Below are positions 19,626 through 28,309 of a stretch of 64,000 bases of DNA, in pieces (position 1 is the first letter of the stretch; every line of letters starts with the position of its first letter). The notes under the pieces are model-generated. The model was not told where the DNA came from. It saw nothing but the letters and a program-made list of their open reading frames with translations, and ran no database searches. The stretch is from Myxococcus stipitatus DSM 14675 (GTDB lineage Bacteria > Myxococcota > Myxococcia > Myxococcales > Myxococcaceae). Where the stretch lies: positions 4,898,001 through 4,962,000 of the forward strand of contig NC_020126.1 of assembly GCF_000331735.1 (NCBI RefSeq), given 5' to 3'. Both the position numbers and the translations under genes were made by a program.

Positions 19626-20081
19626 ATGTCCGGACGGGTTTCGTGGGATCAGTACTTCATGGACATCGCGAAGCAGGTGGCCACTCGCGCCACGTGTGAT
19701 CGCAAACACGTGGGGGCCGTCATCGTGCGCGGACGGACCATCCTGTCCACCGGGTACAACGGCTCCATCCGGGGACTGCCCCACTGCGATGACGTGGGCC
19801 ACATGATGGAGAACGGACACTGCGTGGCCACGGTGCACGCGGAGGCCAACGCCATCATCCAGGCGGCCACCAACGGCGTGGCCATCGACGGCGCGACCAT
19901 CTACACCACCGCGAGCCCGTGCTGGCCGTGCTTCAAGCTCATCGCCAATGCGGGCCTGGTGCGCATCGTGTTCGGCGAGTTCTACCGGGACCCTCGCATC
20001 TTCGATGTGGCCTCCCGGCTCAACCTCGAGCTGGTGGGGCTGGGCGACGCCGCGCGCCCCCCTGTGTCGTCCGCTGGCTGA
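19626..20081 (+). CDS. Deoxycytidylate (dCMP) deaminase
   Basis: Zinc deaminase that converts dCMP to dUMP for thymidylate synthesis; 151 residues, typical of the family. Zinc ligands are His71 in the HAEANAI motif, with catalytic Glu73, and Cys99 and Cys102 in PCWPC. The GYNGSIRGLPHC segment is the substrate-loop signature of ComEB-type dCMP deaminases and separates it from cytidine deaminase. The start at 19626 follows AGGAGG about 9 bases upstream. Two hairpins follow the stop, so it is probably a single-gene unit. Confidence 0.93.
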   Translation: MSGRVSWDQYFMDIAKQVATRATCDRKHVGAVIVRGRTILSTGYNGSIRGLPHCDDVGHMMENGHCVATVHAEANAIIQAATNGVAIDGATIYTTASPCWPCFKLIANAGLVRIVFGEFYRDPRIFDVASRLNLELVGLGDAARPPVSSAG

Positions 20082-20110
20082 AGCACCTCGGAAAACGTCG
20101 CCCGGAGAAC

Positions 20111-20166
20111 ACTCGGGAGTCGCCTCAAGTGGGCGACTCCACTCGGGAATTTGCCGGTTCCGGCAA
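20111..20166. promoter_or_regulatory. Two adjacent hairpins after dCMP deaminase
   Basis: GGAGTCGCC (20116-20124) pairs perfectly with GGCGACTCC (20132-20140) around a 7-base loop. The direct repeat ACTCGGGA flanks it at 20111 and 20141. A second hairpin, TTGCCG (20151-20156) with CGGCAA (20161-20166), has a GTTC loop. They may terminate the upstream gene or control the downstream pair. Confidence 0.5.
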
Positions 20167-20183
20167 GAATTACCGCCCCAGGG

Positions 20184-20212
20184 TTGACGTTGTGGAAAGC
20201 GCTCCCTAACTC
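20184..20212 (+). promoter_or_regulatory. Possible vegetative promoter for the sensor/regulator pair
   Basis: TTGACG at 20184-20189 and TAACTC at 20207-20212 are separated by 17 bases. The -35 box is close to consensus and the -10 box is weak. It lies about 57 bases before the TTG start of the sensor gene. Confidence 0.35.
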
Positions 20213-20268
20213 TTGGCCGCGGTGGGGAGGCGGCGAGGGGCGGAGACGAAAAACCCGAGGAGTTTCCG

Positions 20269-20949
20269 TTGGTTAGCTCGACGGCTGTGTCCAGTAGCGT
20301 GGCGCGTGTCCAGGAGGCGACGGACCCCGTGGTGGGCGCGGCCCGCTACGGCGCGGTGCAAACGCTGATGGACAGCCTGCTGCACGACGTCCGCAACCCG
20401 CTCAACGCGATGGCCATCCACCTGGAGGTGCTGTCGGAGAAGTTGAAGGCGGAGACGGGGCAGGTGCCGCCGTCGCAGGAGAAGAACCTCAAGGCGCTGC
20501 GGGAGCAGATCCAGCGCGTGGACGGCATCCTCCGGCAGTTCACCGACTTCATCGTGGCGAAGGGCGGCAGCGCGGGCGAGGTGGACCTGTCGGACGCGAC
20601 GACGCGGGCGCTGGCGGTGGTGGCGCACGAGGGGCGCAAGCGGCGGGTGACGGTGCAGGTGGCGGTGGAGGCGGGTGTGCTGGTCCGGTTGGCGGACACG
20701 TCGGAGCTGGGCTTCTTCGTCATCCAGGGCTTGCTGCGGGCGTTCCGGCGGGCGGAGGGCGGGGGCTCGGTGCGCGTGACGGTGCGCGCGGAGGGCCCTT
20801 CGGCGGTGCTGGAAGTGGACGACAGCGGTGGTGAGGCGGCGCCGGAGCTCGCCGATGCGGTGGCGGCGCTGGGGCTTCGCTGTGCGCAGTTGGGCGTCGA
20901 GCTTCATGTCCGTGGTGGTTGCTGCCGGCTGATTTTTCCTCGCGCTTGA
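20269..20949 (+). CDS. Degenerate histidine kinase-like protein (DHp domain, no clear ATP site)
   Basis: About 226 residues. The HisKA-like dimerisation segment LLHDVRNPLNAM places the phospho-acceptor His at residue 39. The C-terminal part is where an HATPase domain should be, but the N-box asparagines are missing (FFVIQGLLRAFRR), the G1 box reads VDDSGGEA, and no GxGLGL box is seen. It may act as a phosphotransfer or regulatory partner rather than an autokinase. The start is TTG 20269 with GAGGAG upstream; GTG 20287 is an alternative. The product carries no signal peptide or membrane segment. It lies 83 bases before an NtrC-type regulator, its probable partner. Confidence 0.7.
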   Translation: MVSSTAVSSSVARVQEATDPVVGAARYGAVQTLMDSLLHDVRNPLNAMAIHLEVLSEKLKAETGQVPPSQEKNLKALREQIQRVDGILRQFTDFIVAKGGSAGEVDLSDATTRALAVVAHEGRKRRVTVQVAVEAGVLVRLADTSELGFFVIQGLLRAFRRAEGGGSVRVTVRAEGPSAVLEVDDSGGEAAPELADAVAALGLRCAQLGVELHVRGGCCRLIFPRA

Positions 20950-21032
20950 GGGCTGTACCGGGCGGTGGGCTTCTCCTTCAGAGTCAGACTCACCCTCATT
21001 CGCGTCACGACGCAGTACCGGAGGTCTCCATC

Positions 21033-22487
21033 TTGGGTAGCGCACGAATCCTGGCCGTGGACGACGAACGCGACACGTGCGAGGCGCTGGCGGAGATGCT
21101 CAGCGCCTGGGGCCACAAGGTCGAGACGGCCTTCGACGGGCACGACGCCCTGCGCAAGGCCGGCGAGTTCCGTCCGGACGTCGTCCTGTCGGACCTGGCG
21201 ATGCCGGAGACGGACGGGTTGTGGCTGTTGCGCAACCTGAAGGAGGAGCTGCCGGACTGTCCGGTGGTCTTCCTCACCGGCCGCGGCACCATCGACGCGG
21301 CGGTGGAGGCCATCCGCGAGGGCGCGTATGACTTCATCGTCAAGCCGCTGGACACCGCGCGCCTGAAGGTCTGCATCGACCGCGCGCTGGAGAAGAAGGA
21401 GACCCTGCGCGAGGTGCAGACGCTGCGGCGGAGGCTCAAGCAGTTAGGTTCGTCCGACCTCATCGCCCAGTCGGCGGGCATGCGCAAGGTCATCGAGTTG
21501 GTGGAGAAGGTGGCCCCGTCCAAGGCCAGCGTGTCCATCAGCGGCGAGTCCGGCACGGGCAAGGAGGTCGTCGCCCGCGCCGTGCACAACCTGTCCCTGC
21601 GCCGCGACAAGCCCTTCATCGCCATCAACTGCGCGTCCATCCCCGCGACGCTCATCGAGTCGGAGATCTTCGGCCACGAGCGCGGCGCCTTCACGGGCGC
21701 GGATCAACGCCGCCCCGGCGTGTTCGAGCTGGCGCACGGCGGCACGCTGTTCCTGGACGAGCTGGGGGAGATTCCCATCGACCTGCAGGCCAAGCTGCTG
21801 CGCGTGCTGGAAGAGGGCCGGCTGCGCAGGCTCGGTGGCAAGGTGGAGATCGAAGTGGACGTGCGGGTGTTGTGCGCCACCAACCGCGACCTGAAGCAGG
21901 AGATCAAGAACGGGCGGTTCCGCGAGGATCTGTACTTCCGCCTCAACGTGTTCCAGATCCACCTGCCGCCCCTGCGCGAGCGCCGCGAGGACGTGCCCAT
22001 CCTGGTCCAGCACTTCGTGGACAAGTTCCGCGGGGACTCCGCCAAGCGCGTGTCCGGGGTGCACCCGGATGCGATGGAAGTGCTCAAGAATTACGACTGG
22101 CCTGGAAACATCCGCGAGCTTCGCAACGCTGTGGAGCGCGCGGTGATCCTCTGTGACGGGGAGTTGATCACCCGGGAGCACCTGCCGCCGGACATGGCGG
22201 GCAAGGGGCCGGAGCGGCACAACTTCAAGCTGCCGTATGGCTTGAGCCTGGACGCGGTGGAGCGTGAGTACATCCTGGGAAGCCTGCACCGCAATGGCAA
22301 CAACAAGGCGCGGACGGCGGAGGTGCTCGGGGTGAGCGAGAAGACGCTCTACAACAAGCTCAATCGCTACGCGGCCGAGGCGCGCAACCAGCCGGGCGGC
22401 CCCCGTGACAACGGTCCGTTAGGGGGGCAGGGGGGCAGTGGCCCGCTGAACCCCGGCAACCTGGATGCTCGGCCACCTGACAGGTAG
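21033..22487 (+). CDS. NtrC-family sigma-54-dependent response regulator
   Basis: Transcription activator of about 484 residues with receiver, AAA+ and Fis-type HTH domains. The receiver has the VDDE acidic pair and phospho-acceptor Asp54 in [11 protein letters not shown]. The AAA+ domain has Walker A GESGTGKE, the sigma-54 contact motif GAFTGA, and FLDELGE. The C-terminal [20 protein letters not shown] is the recognition HTH. The tail after it is a Gly/Pro-rich extension of about 35 residues. The start is TTG 21033, with GGAGG at 21020-21024; the longer frame upstream to 20919 overlaps the sensor gene and does not look like receiver sequence. Several M. xanthus Nla/Hsf regulators look like this; the orthologue cannot be named. 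Confidence 0.9.
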   Translation: MGSARILAVDDERDTCEALAEMLSAWGHKVETAFDGHDALRKAGEFRPDVVLSDLAMPETDGLWLLRNLKEELPDCPVVFLTGRGTIDAAVEAIREGAYDFIVKPLDTARLKVCIDRALEKKETLREVQTLRRRLKQLGSSDLIAQSAGMRKVIELVEKVAPSKASVSISGESGTGKEVVARAVHNLSLRRDKPFIAINCASIPATLIESEIFGHERGAFTGADQRRPGVFELAHGGTLFLDELGEIPIDLQAKLLRVLEEGRLRRLGGKVEIEVDVRVLCATNRDLKQEIKNGRFREDLYFRLNVFQIHLPPLRERREDVPILVQHFVDKFRGDSAKRVSGVHPDAMEVLKNYDWPGNIRELRNAVERAVILCDGELITREHLPPDMAGKGPERHNFKLPYGLSLDAVEREYILGSLHRNGNNKARTAEVLGVSEKTLYNKLNRYAAEARNQPGGPRDNGPLGGQGGSGPLNPGNLDARPPDR

Positions 22488-22763
22488 GAAATCCTCCTCG
22501 GATTCCGCGCTGTTGGAGTGGCTCCAAGGGCCTGTCGCGGAGGCCGTGGTGGGAGGGGCCGAAAGGTGCCGACCCTCCGCCAAACCCCGCGTCAATTCTT
22601 GACTTTTGACCTCTGGACAAGGGATTCTGCGGTCGACTCCCACCCACAGGGAGGGCCCGGCCGTACAGGTCGACGCACCGGGCAACTCCGACGCCATCTT
22701 CTCGGCAAGTTTGGAGTGTGCATCAAGGTGCCGCCGGGGGGGCACAAGGAAGGCCACAAGGCA

Positions 22764-24737
22764 ATGAGCGACGCGCGAGTTCTTCACTTCTTCGGCGGCA
22801 AGGGCGGGGTTGGCAAGACCACGCTCGCGGCGGCGTACGCGTTGCGATTGTCGGAGGAGGTCCCGAAGGAGCGGGTGCTGCTCGTCTCGCTGGACCCCGT
22901 GCGCTCCCTGTCGGACCTGGTGAAGAAGAAGCTCTCCGCGAAGCCCTCGAAGCTGGTGCCGGGCAAGGGAGAGGGTGGCGTCTGGGGCCTGGAGGTGGAG
23001 CCGGCCGCGCTGCTCAAGCCGTTCCTGGCGCAGTACCTGCCCGCGCTGAAGAAGGTCGCCGCGAAGGGCACCCACTTCTCCGAGGAGGAGCTGGGCTCGC
23101 TGTACCAGCAGGCCGTCCCCGGGCTGGAGGAGCTGGTGGCGCTCTTCCACGTGGTGGAGCTGCTGGAGGGCAAGGAGAAGGAGTTCGACCGGATCATCGT
23201 CGACTGCTCACCCACGAGCCACACGCTGCGGCTGTTTGATCTGCCCGCGGGGCTGCGCAAGTTCCTGGGTCTGGTGCGCGCGGGGGCGGACAAGCCCGCG
23301 CCGACCTCCGGGAAGGGCAAGAAGGCGGAGGCCGCCGCGGCCGAGCCGGGTTTCCTGGAAGGGCTGGGGCAGAAGGCGGAGAAGCTGCTGGCGCTGCTGA
23401 AGGACCCCGCGCGCACGGCCTTCCACCTGGTGGCGCTGGCCGAGCCTGTCCCCGAGGCGCAGACGCGCATGCTCTTCACCCAGCTGCGCGAGCGCGGCCT
23501 GCCGGTGACGGAGATCGTCGTCAACCAGGTGGAGGACCGCGAAGGTTGTCCCGCGTGCCAGGGCCGCCGGGGCCTCCAGGCGCCTCACGTCCGCAAGTTC
23601 CAGGCGCTGGACAAGTCCGTGCCGGTCCACCTGCTGGGGCGCCGGGAGCTGGCGCCGCGCGGGCTGGACGGCCTGGCGGTGTTCGCCAAGGCGTGGGCGG
23701 GTGGCAAGGAGACGAAGGCGCTGGAGTTCGCCGCGGCGGAGGGCCCTCCGGCCCTGGTTCGCGCGCCGTCCATGCCGCCCATCGCCGCGCCGCCGCTGCC
23801 TCCCACGCGGCTCATCTTCTTCGTCGGCCAGGGAGGCGTGGGCAAGAGCTCCTGCGCCGCCGCCGCCGCGGTGACGCTCACGGAGAAGGAGGGGCCGGTG
23901 CTCCTCATCTCCACCGACCCCGCGCACTCGCTGTCGGACGTGCTGCAGAGCCGGCTGACGGACACCGAGACGCAGGTGAAGGGCACCAAGGGCCTCTACG
24001 CGCGCGAGCTGGACATGGCGGGCTGGTTCAACGCCCTGCGCAAGCGGCTCAAGGAGAAGGCGGAGAAGGCCTTCGAGGGCGCGCCCAAGACGGGCAGCGA
24101 GGTCCCCGCGGATCTGCTCTACCTGCGCAACCTGCTGGAGTGCGCGCCGCCGGGCATCGACGAGCTGGCGGCCATGAGCGTGCTCACGGACGCGCTGGTG
24201 CAGGAGCGGTTCAAGCGCATCGTCGTGGACTCGTCGCCGGTGGTGAACTCCGTGCGCGTGGTGGAGCTGGCGGAGACGGCCAAGACGTGGCTGGGCGCGC
24301 TCCACACGGTGCTCAACAAGCACCGCGCCAAGGGCCTGGGCGACCTGGCGGACGACATCGCCGGGATGATCAAGCACGCGAAGCGCTTCGAGGAGGCGTT
24401 GGCGTCTCCGACGGAGGCGCGCTTCGTGGTCGTCACGCGCGGCGAGGACCTGGCCGCGGCCCGCACGGAGCGGGTGGTGGAGTACCTGAAGGACAAGAAG
24501 CTTCCGGTGGAGCGGGTGCTCGTCAACCGCGTGGGCCCCAAGTCCACCTGCGAGAAGTGCGAGAACCGCCGCAAGCTGGAGCTCAACGCGGCGAAGGCCA
24601 TCGAGAAGAAGCTGGGCCTGCCCGTCACCATGGCCCCCGCGCTGGGCCGCCACCCGGCGGGTCTGCGGGAGCTGAAGGCGTTCCGGACCGCGTGGTACGC
24701 GCTGTCCCCTCCGGCCGCGAAGATCAAGGCGGCCTGA
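22764..24737 (+). CDS. Tandem ArsA/Get3-like anion-transporting ATPase
   Basis: A 657-residue protein made of two ArsA-family halves. The deviant Walker A motifs are GGKGGVGKTT (Lys18) and GQGGVGKSS (Lys361). The first half keeps a near-canonical DTAPTGHTLRL switch (DCSPTSHTLRL); the second is diverged (DSSPVVNSVRV). Each half has a CxxC pair, C262/C265 (CPAC) and C596/C599 (CEKC), placed as in Get3, where it binds zinc. No arsenite-type cysteine triad and no arsB, arsC or arsR neighbour is seen. It may handle membrane-protein targeting or complex assembly rather than arsenic. ATG 22764 is used because the conserved P-loop begins 10 residues later. Confidence 0.85.
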   Translation: MSDARVLHFFGGKGGVGKTTLAAAYALRLSEEVPKERVLLVSLDPVRSLSDLVKKKLSAKPSKLVPGKGEGGVWGLEVEPAALLKPFLAQYLPALKKVAAKGTHFSEEELGSLYQQAVPGLEELVALFHVVELLEGKEKEFDRIIVDCSPTSHTLRLFDLPAGLRKFLGLVRAGADKPAPTSGKGKKAEAAAAEPGFLEGLGQKAEKLLALLKDPARTAFHLVALAEPVPEAQTRMLFTQLRERGLPVTEIVVNQVEDREGCPACQGRRGLQAPHVRKFQALDKSVPVHLLGRRELAPRGLDGLAVFAKAWAGGKETKALEFAAAEGPPALVRAPSMPPIAAPPLPPTRLIFFVGQGGVGKSSCAAAAAVTLTEKEGPVLLISTDPAHSLSDVLQSRLTDTETQVKGTKGLYARELDMAGWFNALRKRLKEKAEKAFEGAPKTGSEVPADLLYLRNLLECAPPGIDELAAMSVLTDALVQERFKRIVVDSSPVVNSVRVVELAETAKTWLGALHTVLNKHRAKGLGDLADDIAGMIKHAKRFEEALASPTEARFVVVTRGEDLAAARTERVVEYLKDKKLPVERVLVNRVGPKSTCEKCENRRKLELNAAKAIEKKLGLPVTMAPALGRHPAGLRELKAFRTAWYALSPPAAKIKAA

Positions 24738-24750
24738 GGCCCTTCGGGGC

Positions 24751-25437
24751 TCAGGCGTCGCACTCCGGCTCGGAATCCGTGAAGGTTCCGAGCCCCGGGA
24801 AGGTGAGGGCGCCCGCGGTGGTCAGCGTCCCCTTCCGAGGCTGTTCGTCCATGAGCCGCAGCTCCACCTGACGCCCCTTCACGGTGTAGGTGCCGGGCAG
24901 CTCGCCGTGGTTCTCGTCTCCCTGCTCGTCCACGACGCGCGTCCAGAGGACCACCCGGCCTTTGGGCAGGAAGCGCAGGGTGTGCTTGCTGCCGTTTATG
25001 CCCATCGCCGGGCCGTACCAGGACACGGCGCGCAGCAGGGCGGGCACGTCGGCCTCGCGCTCGGGCTTGTGCCCCAGGAGCCGTTGCCAGCCCAGGGTGT
25101 CGCGGATGGCGTCCAGGTCCTCGTCCTCGCGCGCGCGGGCCAGCCGCCGGGAGTCCAGCCGGACGGCCTGGGTGAGGTGCTCGAGGATGACGTCGCGGTG
25201 CGCGCTGTACTCACACACCTTGCCCTGCTTGCGCAGGACACCCAGGGTGGCGGCCAGGTTGTAGCGGGGCAGGGCGTAGGCGGGGTCCGCCTTCACGGCG
25301 CCCTGGAACTTCTCCAGGGCCTCCGGGTAGCGGCCGGCGCGGTAGAGGCGGAAGCCCTCCGTGTTGAGGGCCCGGGCGGAGGGCTCGGGCGGGGCGGCGG
25401 TCAGCACCAGGACGAGCAGCGGCAGGGCATGGAGCAT
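24751..25437 (-). CDS. Secreted TPR-containing protein
   Basis: A 228-residue protein with an N-terminal signal peptide (MLHALPLLVLVLTAA) and a tetratricopeptide-like segment of two repeats (about 22-90), including AGRYPEALEKFQGAVKADP. The C-terminal 90 residues are predicted beta-rich, with an LPGTYTVKGRQVEL element like small periplasmic beta domains. It is probably exported to the periplasm. The function is unknown. It converges with the ArsA-like gene, with 13 bases between stops, and is divergent from accA. Confidence 0.75.
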   Translation of the reverse strand: MLHALPLLVLVLTAAPPEPSARALNTEGFRLYRAGRYPEALEKFQGAVKADPAYALPRYNLAATLGVLRKQGKVCEYSAHRDVILEHLTQAVRLDSRRLARAREDEDLDAIRDTLGWQRLLGHKPEREADVPALLRAVSWYGPAMGINGSKHTLRFLPKGRVVLWTRVVDEQGDENHGELPGTYTVKGRQVELRLMDEQPRKGTLTTAGALTFPGLGTFTDSEPECDA

Positions 25438-25539
25438 GGCGTTCCGTCGGGCTTGAGGTTGTCCACCACCATGACACGGTGCGGTGCGTAACTGCTTGCG
25501 CGTTGAAAGGGGACGGACGCTGGTGCTAGTTCGGCGCCC

Positions 25540-26508
25540 ATGGCGACCGGCATCAGTTACGCGCTCGACTTCGAGCGCCCGCTCATCGAGCTGGAGAAGA
25601 AGATCGATGAGCTCAAGGCGTTGTCCACGGGTGGTTCGGCGGACTTCACCTCGGAGATTTCCAAGCTCGAGAAGAAGGCGAAGAAGCTCCAGACGGAGAT
25701 CTTCAGTGACCTGACGCGGTGGCAGGTGGTGCAGTTGTCCCGCCACCCCTCGCGGCCCTACTTCCAGGACTATGTCCGCTTCCTGTTCACCGACTTCGTG
25801 GAGCTGTGCGGTGACCGGCACTTCGGCGAGGACCCGTCCATCGTTGGCGGCTTCGCTCGCTTCGATGGCAAGCCGGTGCTGGTGATGGGGCACCAGAAGG
25901 GTCGCAACACCAAGGAGAACATGGCGCGCAACTTCGGCATGCCGCGCCCGGAGGGCTACCGCAAGGCGCGCCGCCTGATGGAGCTGGCAGAGCGCTTCGA
26001 GAAGCCCATCCTCACGTTCGTGGACACGCCGGGCGCCTATCCAGGTATCGGCGCGGAGGAGCGCGGTCAGGCCGAGGCTATCGCCGTGAATCTGGAGGTG
26101 ATGAGCCGGCTGCGCGTGCCCATCATCTCCACCGTCGTGGGCGAGGGTGGATCGGGTGGCGCGCTGGCCATTGGCGTGGGCAACCGCGTGCTGATGCTCC
26201 AGAACAGCGTCTACTCCGTCATCTCGCCGGAGGGCTGTGCCTCCATCCTCTTCCGCGACGCCAGCAAGGCGGACAAGGCGGCGGACGCGATGAAGCTCAC
26301 CGCGAGCGACCTCTTGCAGATGAAGATTGTCGACGAGGTGGTGGCCGAGCCCCCGGGTGGGGCGCACCGCGACCCCGCGAAGGCGGCTGAGTCCCTGGGC
26401 AAGGCGCTGCGCAAGCACCTGGGCCAGCTCGCCGAGCTGTCGCCGGATGGACTGGTCAAGGACCGCTACGCGAAGTTCCGCGCGCTCGGCGTGTTCTCCG
26501 GGCGCTGA
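25540..26508 (+). CDS. accA: Acetyl-CoA carboxylase carboxyltransferase subunit alpha
   Basis: Alpha subunit of carboxyltransferase, which moves the carboxyl group from biotin to acetyl-CoA to make malonyl-CoA for fatty-acid synthesis. 322 residues, normal for AccA. Recognised by the N-terminal helical LDFERPLIELEKKI segment, GDRHFGEDPSIVGG, FVDTPGAYPGIGAEERGQ and the EGGSGGALAIG oxyanion region. It is the first gene of an apparent accA-hisC-cmk run, with 20 bases before hisC. accD is not in the window. Confidence 0.96.
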   Translation: MATGISYALDFERPLIELEKKIDELKALSTGGSADFTSEISKLEKKAKKLQTEIFSDLTRWQVVQLSRHPSRPYFQDYVRFLFTDFVELCGDRHFGEDPSIVGGFARFDGKPVLVMGHQKGRNTKENMARNFGMPRPEGYRKARRLMELAERFEKPILTFVDTPGAYPGIGAEERGQAEAIAVNLEVMSRLRVPIISTVVGEGGSGGALAIGVGNRVLMLQNSVYSVISPEGCASILFRDASKADKAADAMKLTASDLLQMKIVDEVVAEPPGGAHRDPAKAAESLGKALRKHLGQLAELSPDGLVKDRYAKFRALGVFSGR

Positions 26509-26528
26509 AGGGGCCCTTCGTTTCCATC

Positions 26529-27620
26529 ATGCGACCTCTCGTTCCCAACTACGTCGAGACCCTCAAGCCGTACGTGCCGGGCAAGCCCATCGAGGAGACC
26601 GAGCGCGAGTTCGGCCTGACGGGCGTCATCAAGCTCGCCTCCAACGAGAACCCCCTGGGGCCTTCTCCTCGCGCGCTGGAGGCCATGCGGCACGCGTCGT
26701 CCAACGTGCACCTGTATCCGGACGCCACGTCGTTCCACCTGGTGCGCCGGCTGGCGGCCTCGCTGGGCGTGCAGCCCCAGGAAGTGGTCCTGGGCAGCGG
26801 CTCCAACGAGCTCATCGAGCTGCTCATCCGCACGTTCACCACGCCGGAGGACGAAATCCTCCTGTGCAAGAACTCCTTCTCCGCGTACCGCATCTCCGCG
26901 CAGGCCCACGGGCGGCCCTTCGTCGAGGTGCCCATGCGCGAGGGCTACCAGTACGACCTGGAGGCCATGGCGCGCGCGGTGACGCCTCGCACGCGGCTGG
27001 TGTTCCTGGCCAACCCGGACAACCCCACGGGCACCGCGTTCGGCCGCGCGGCGCTGGAGAAGTTCCTGGCGGCGGTGCCGCCCGAGGTCCTCGTCGCCTA
27101 CGACGAGGCCTACTTCGAGTTCGTCGACTGGCCCGACTACGTCAGCGCGGTGGAGCTGTTCCGCCGCCATCCGAACGTCGTCGCGCTGCGCACGTTCAGC
27201 AAGATTCACGGCCTGGCGGGCATCCGGCTGGGCTACGGGGTGATGGACGCGAAGCTGTCGACGTACGTGCAGCGCACGCGCATGCCCTTCAACCTGACGG
27301 TGGTGGCGCAGGCCGCGGGGCTCGCGGCGCTGGAGGACACCGAGCACGTCCAGCGCACGCGGGAGAACAACCGCCAGGGATTGTGCTACTTCGAGGCGGA
27401 GCTGCCGAAGTTGGGCATCACGCTCACGAAGAGCCACGCCAACTTCGTGTTCGCGGACTTCGGTCGGCCGTCCACGGAGCTGTACGAGCTGTTGCTCCGC
27501 AAGGGCGTCATCGTCCGGCCCTTCGCGGGAGGCGGCTTCCCGACGTGCCTGCGCATCTCCGTGGGCACGGCCTCCGAGAACGAGCGCTGTGTGCGCGCCT
27601 TGAAGGAGGTCCTCTCGTGA
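26529..27620 (+). CDS. hisC: Histidinol-phosphate aminotransferase
   Basis: PLP-dependent class I/II aminotransferase, 363 residues. Lys225 in FSKIHGLAG is the PLP Schiff-base lysine; the NPDNPTG motif, the DEAYFEF aspartate-tyrosine and the C-terminal RISVGT arginine are present. It should convert imidazole-acetol phosphate to histidinol phosphate, and many HisC proteins also transaminate aromatic keto acids. It sits outside a his operon, between accA and cmk, which favours a broad or aromatic role. Its stop overlaps the cmk GTG start by 4 bases. Confidence 0.93.
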   Translation: MRPLVPNYVETLKPYVPGKPIEETEREFGLTGVIKLASNENPLGPSPRALEAMRHASSNVHLYPDATSFHLVRRLAASLGVQPQEVVLGSGSNELIELLIRTFTTPEDEILLCKNSFSAYRISAQAHGRPFVEVPMREGYQYDLEAMARAVTPRTRLVFLANPDNPTGTAFGRAALEKFLAAVPPEVLVAYDEAYFEFVDWPDYVSAVELFRRHPNVVALRTFSKIHGLAGIRLGYGVMDAKLSTYVQRTRMPFNLTVVAQAAGLAALEDTEHVQRTRENNRQGLCYFEAELPKLGITLTKSHANFVFADFGRPSTELYELLLRKGVIVRPFAGGGFPTCLRISVGTASENERCVRALKEVLS

Positions 27621-28309
27621 GTCCTCGCTGCTTCATCGTCGCCATCGATGGCCCCGCTGGGGCTGGCAAGTCCACGGTGTCGAAGCTGCTGGCGCGCCGC
27701 CTGGGCTTCTCCCTGGTGGACACGGGCGCCATCTACCGCTGCGTGGCGCTGATGGCGACGCGTGAGCGGATTGCCTACGACGATGATGCGCGCCTCGGCG
27801 ATCTGCTGGGGCGAGTGCACATCCACTTCCTGGTGGTGGGCGAGGAGAACCGGGTGTTCCTCGGGGGGCAGGACGTGTCCGGGGAGATCCGCTCGCCGGA
27901 GATTTCCATGGCCGCGTCGCAGGTGTCCGGCCGCCCCGTGGTGCGCGCGGGCTTGCTCCAGCTCCAGCGGCGGTTGGCGCTCGAGTCGAGCAAGGGCTCC
28001 ATCCTCGAGGGGCGCGACATCGGCACCGTGGTGTTCCCCGACGCCGACGCCAAGTTCTTCCTGGAGGCGAGCCCCGAGGTGCGCGCCCGCCGCCGCTTCG
28101 AGGAGCTGTTCCAGAAGGGCGTGGAGAGCAGCCTGGACGACGTGCTCGCCGACCAGACGAAGCGCGACAAGGATGACTCCGCGCGCGCCGTGGCTCCGCT
28201 GAAGGCCGCGGAGGACGCCATCCACGTGGACTCCAGCGCCTTGCCGCTGTCGGAGGTCGTCCACTCGATGGAGTCGGAGATTCTCCGCCGGATGGCCGCG
28301 CGCGGTTAG
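27617..28309 (+). CDS. cmk: Cytidylate kinase
   Basis: Phosphorylates CMP and dCMP to the diphosphates. 230 residues, usual length. The P-loop GPAGAGKST is near residue 14, followed by LVDTGAIYR, GRDIGTVVFPDA and the RxxKD-like TKRDKDDSAR lid. The start is GTG 27617 inside the hisC stop (GTGA), with AAGGAGG at 27603-27609. Translation is probably coupled to hisC. Its stop overlaps the stop of the convergent lytic transglycosylase gene in TTAG. Confidence 0.95.
   Translation: MSPRCFIVAIDGPAGAGKSTVSKLLARRLGFSLVDTGAIYRCVALMATRERIAYDDDARLGDLLGRVHIHFLVVGEENRVFLGGQDVSGEIRSPEISMAASQVSGRPVVRAGLLQLQRRLALESSKGSILEGRDIGTVVFPDADAKFFLEASPEVRARRRFEELFQKGVESSLDDVLADQTKRDKDDSARAVAPLKAAEDAIHVDSSALPLSEVVHSMESEILRRMAARG

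Noticed and set aside
22600..22650. TTGACTTTTGACC as a promoter for the ArsA-like gene
   Set aside because: The -35-like boxes are good, but no -10 box occurs at a proper distance (GGATTC at 17 bases).
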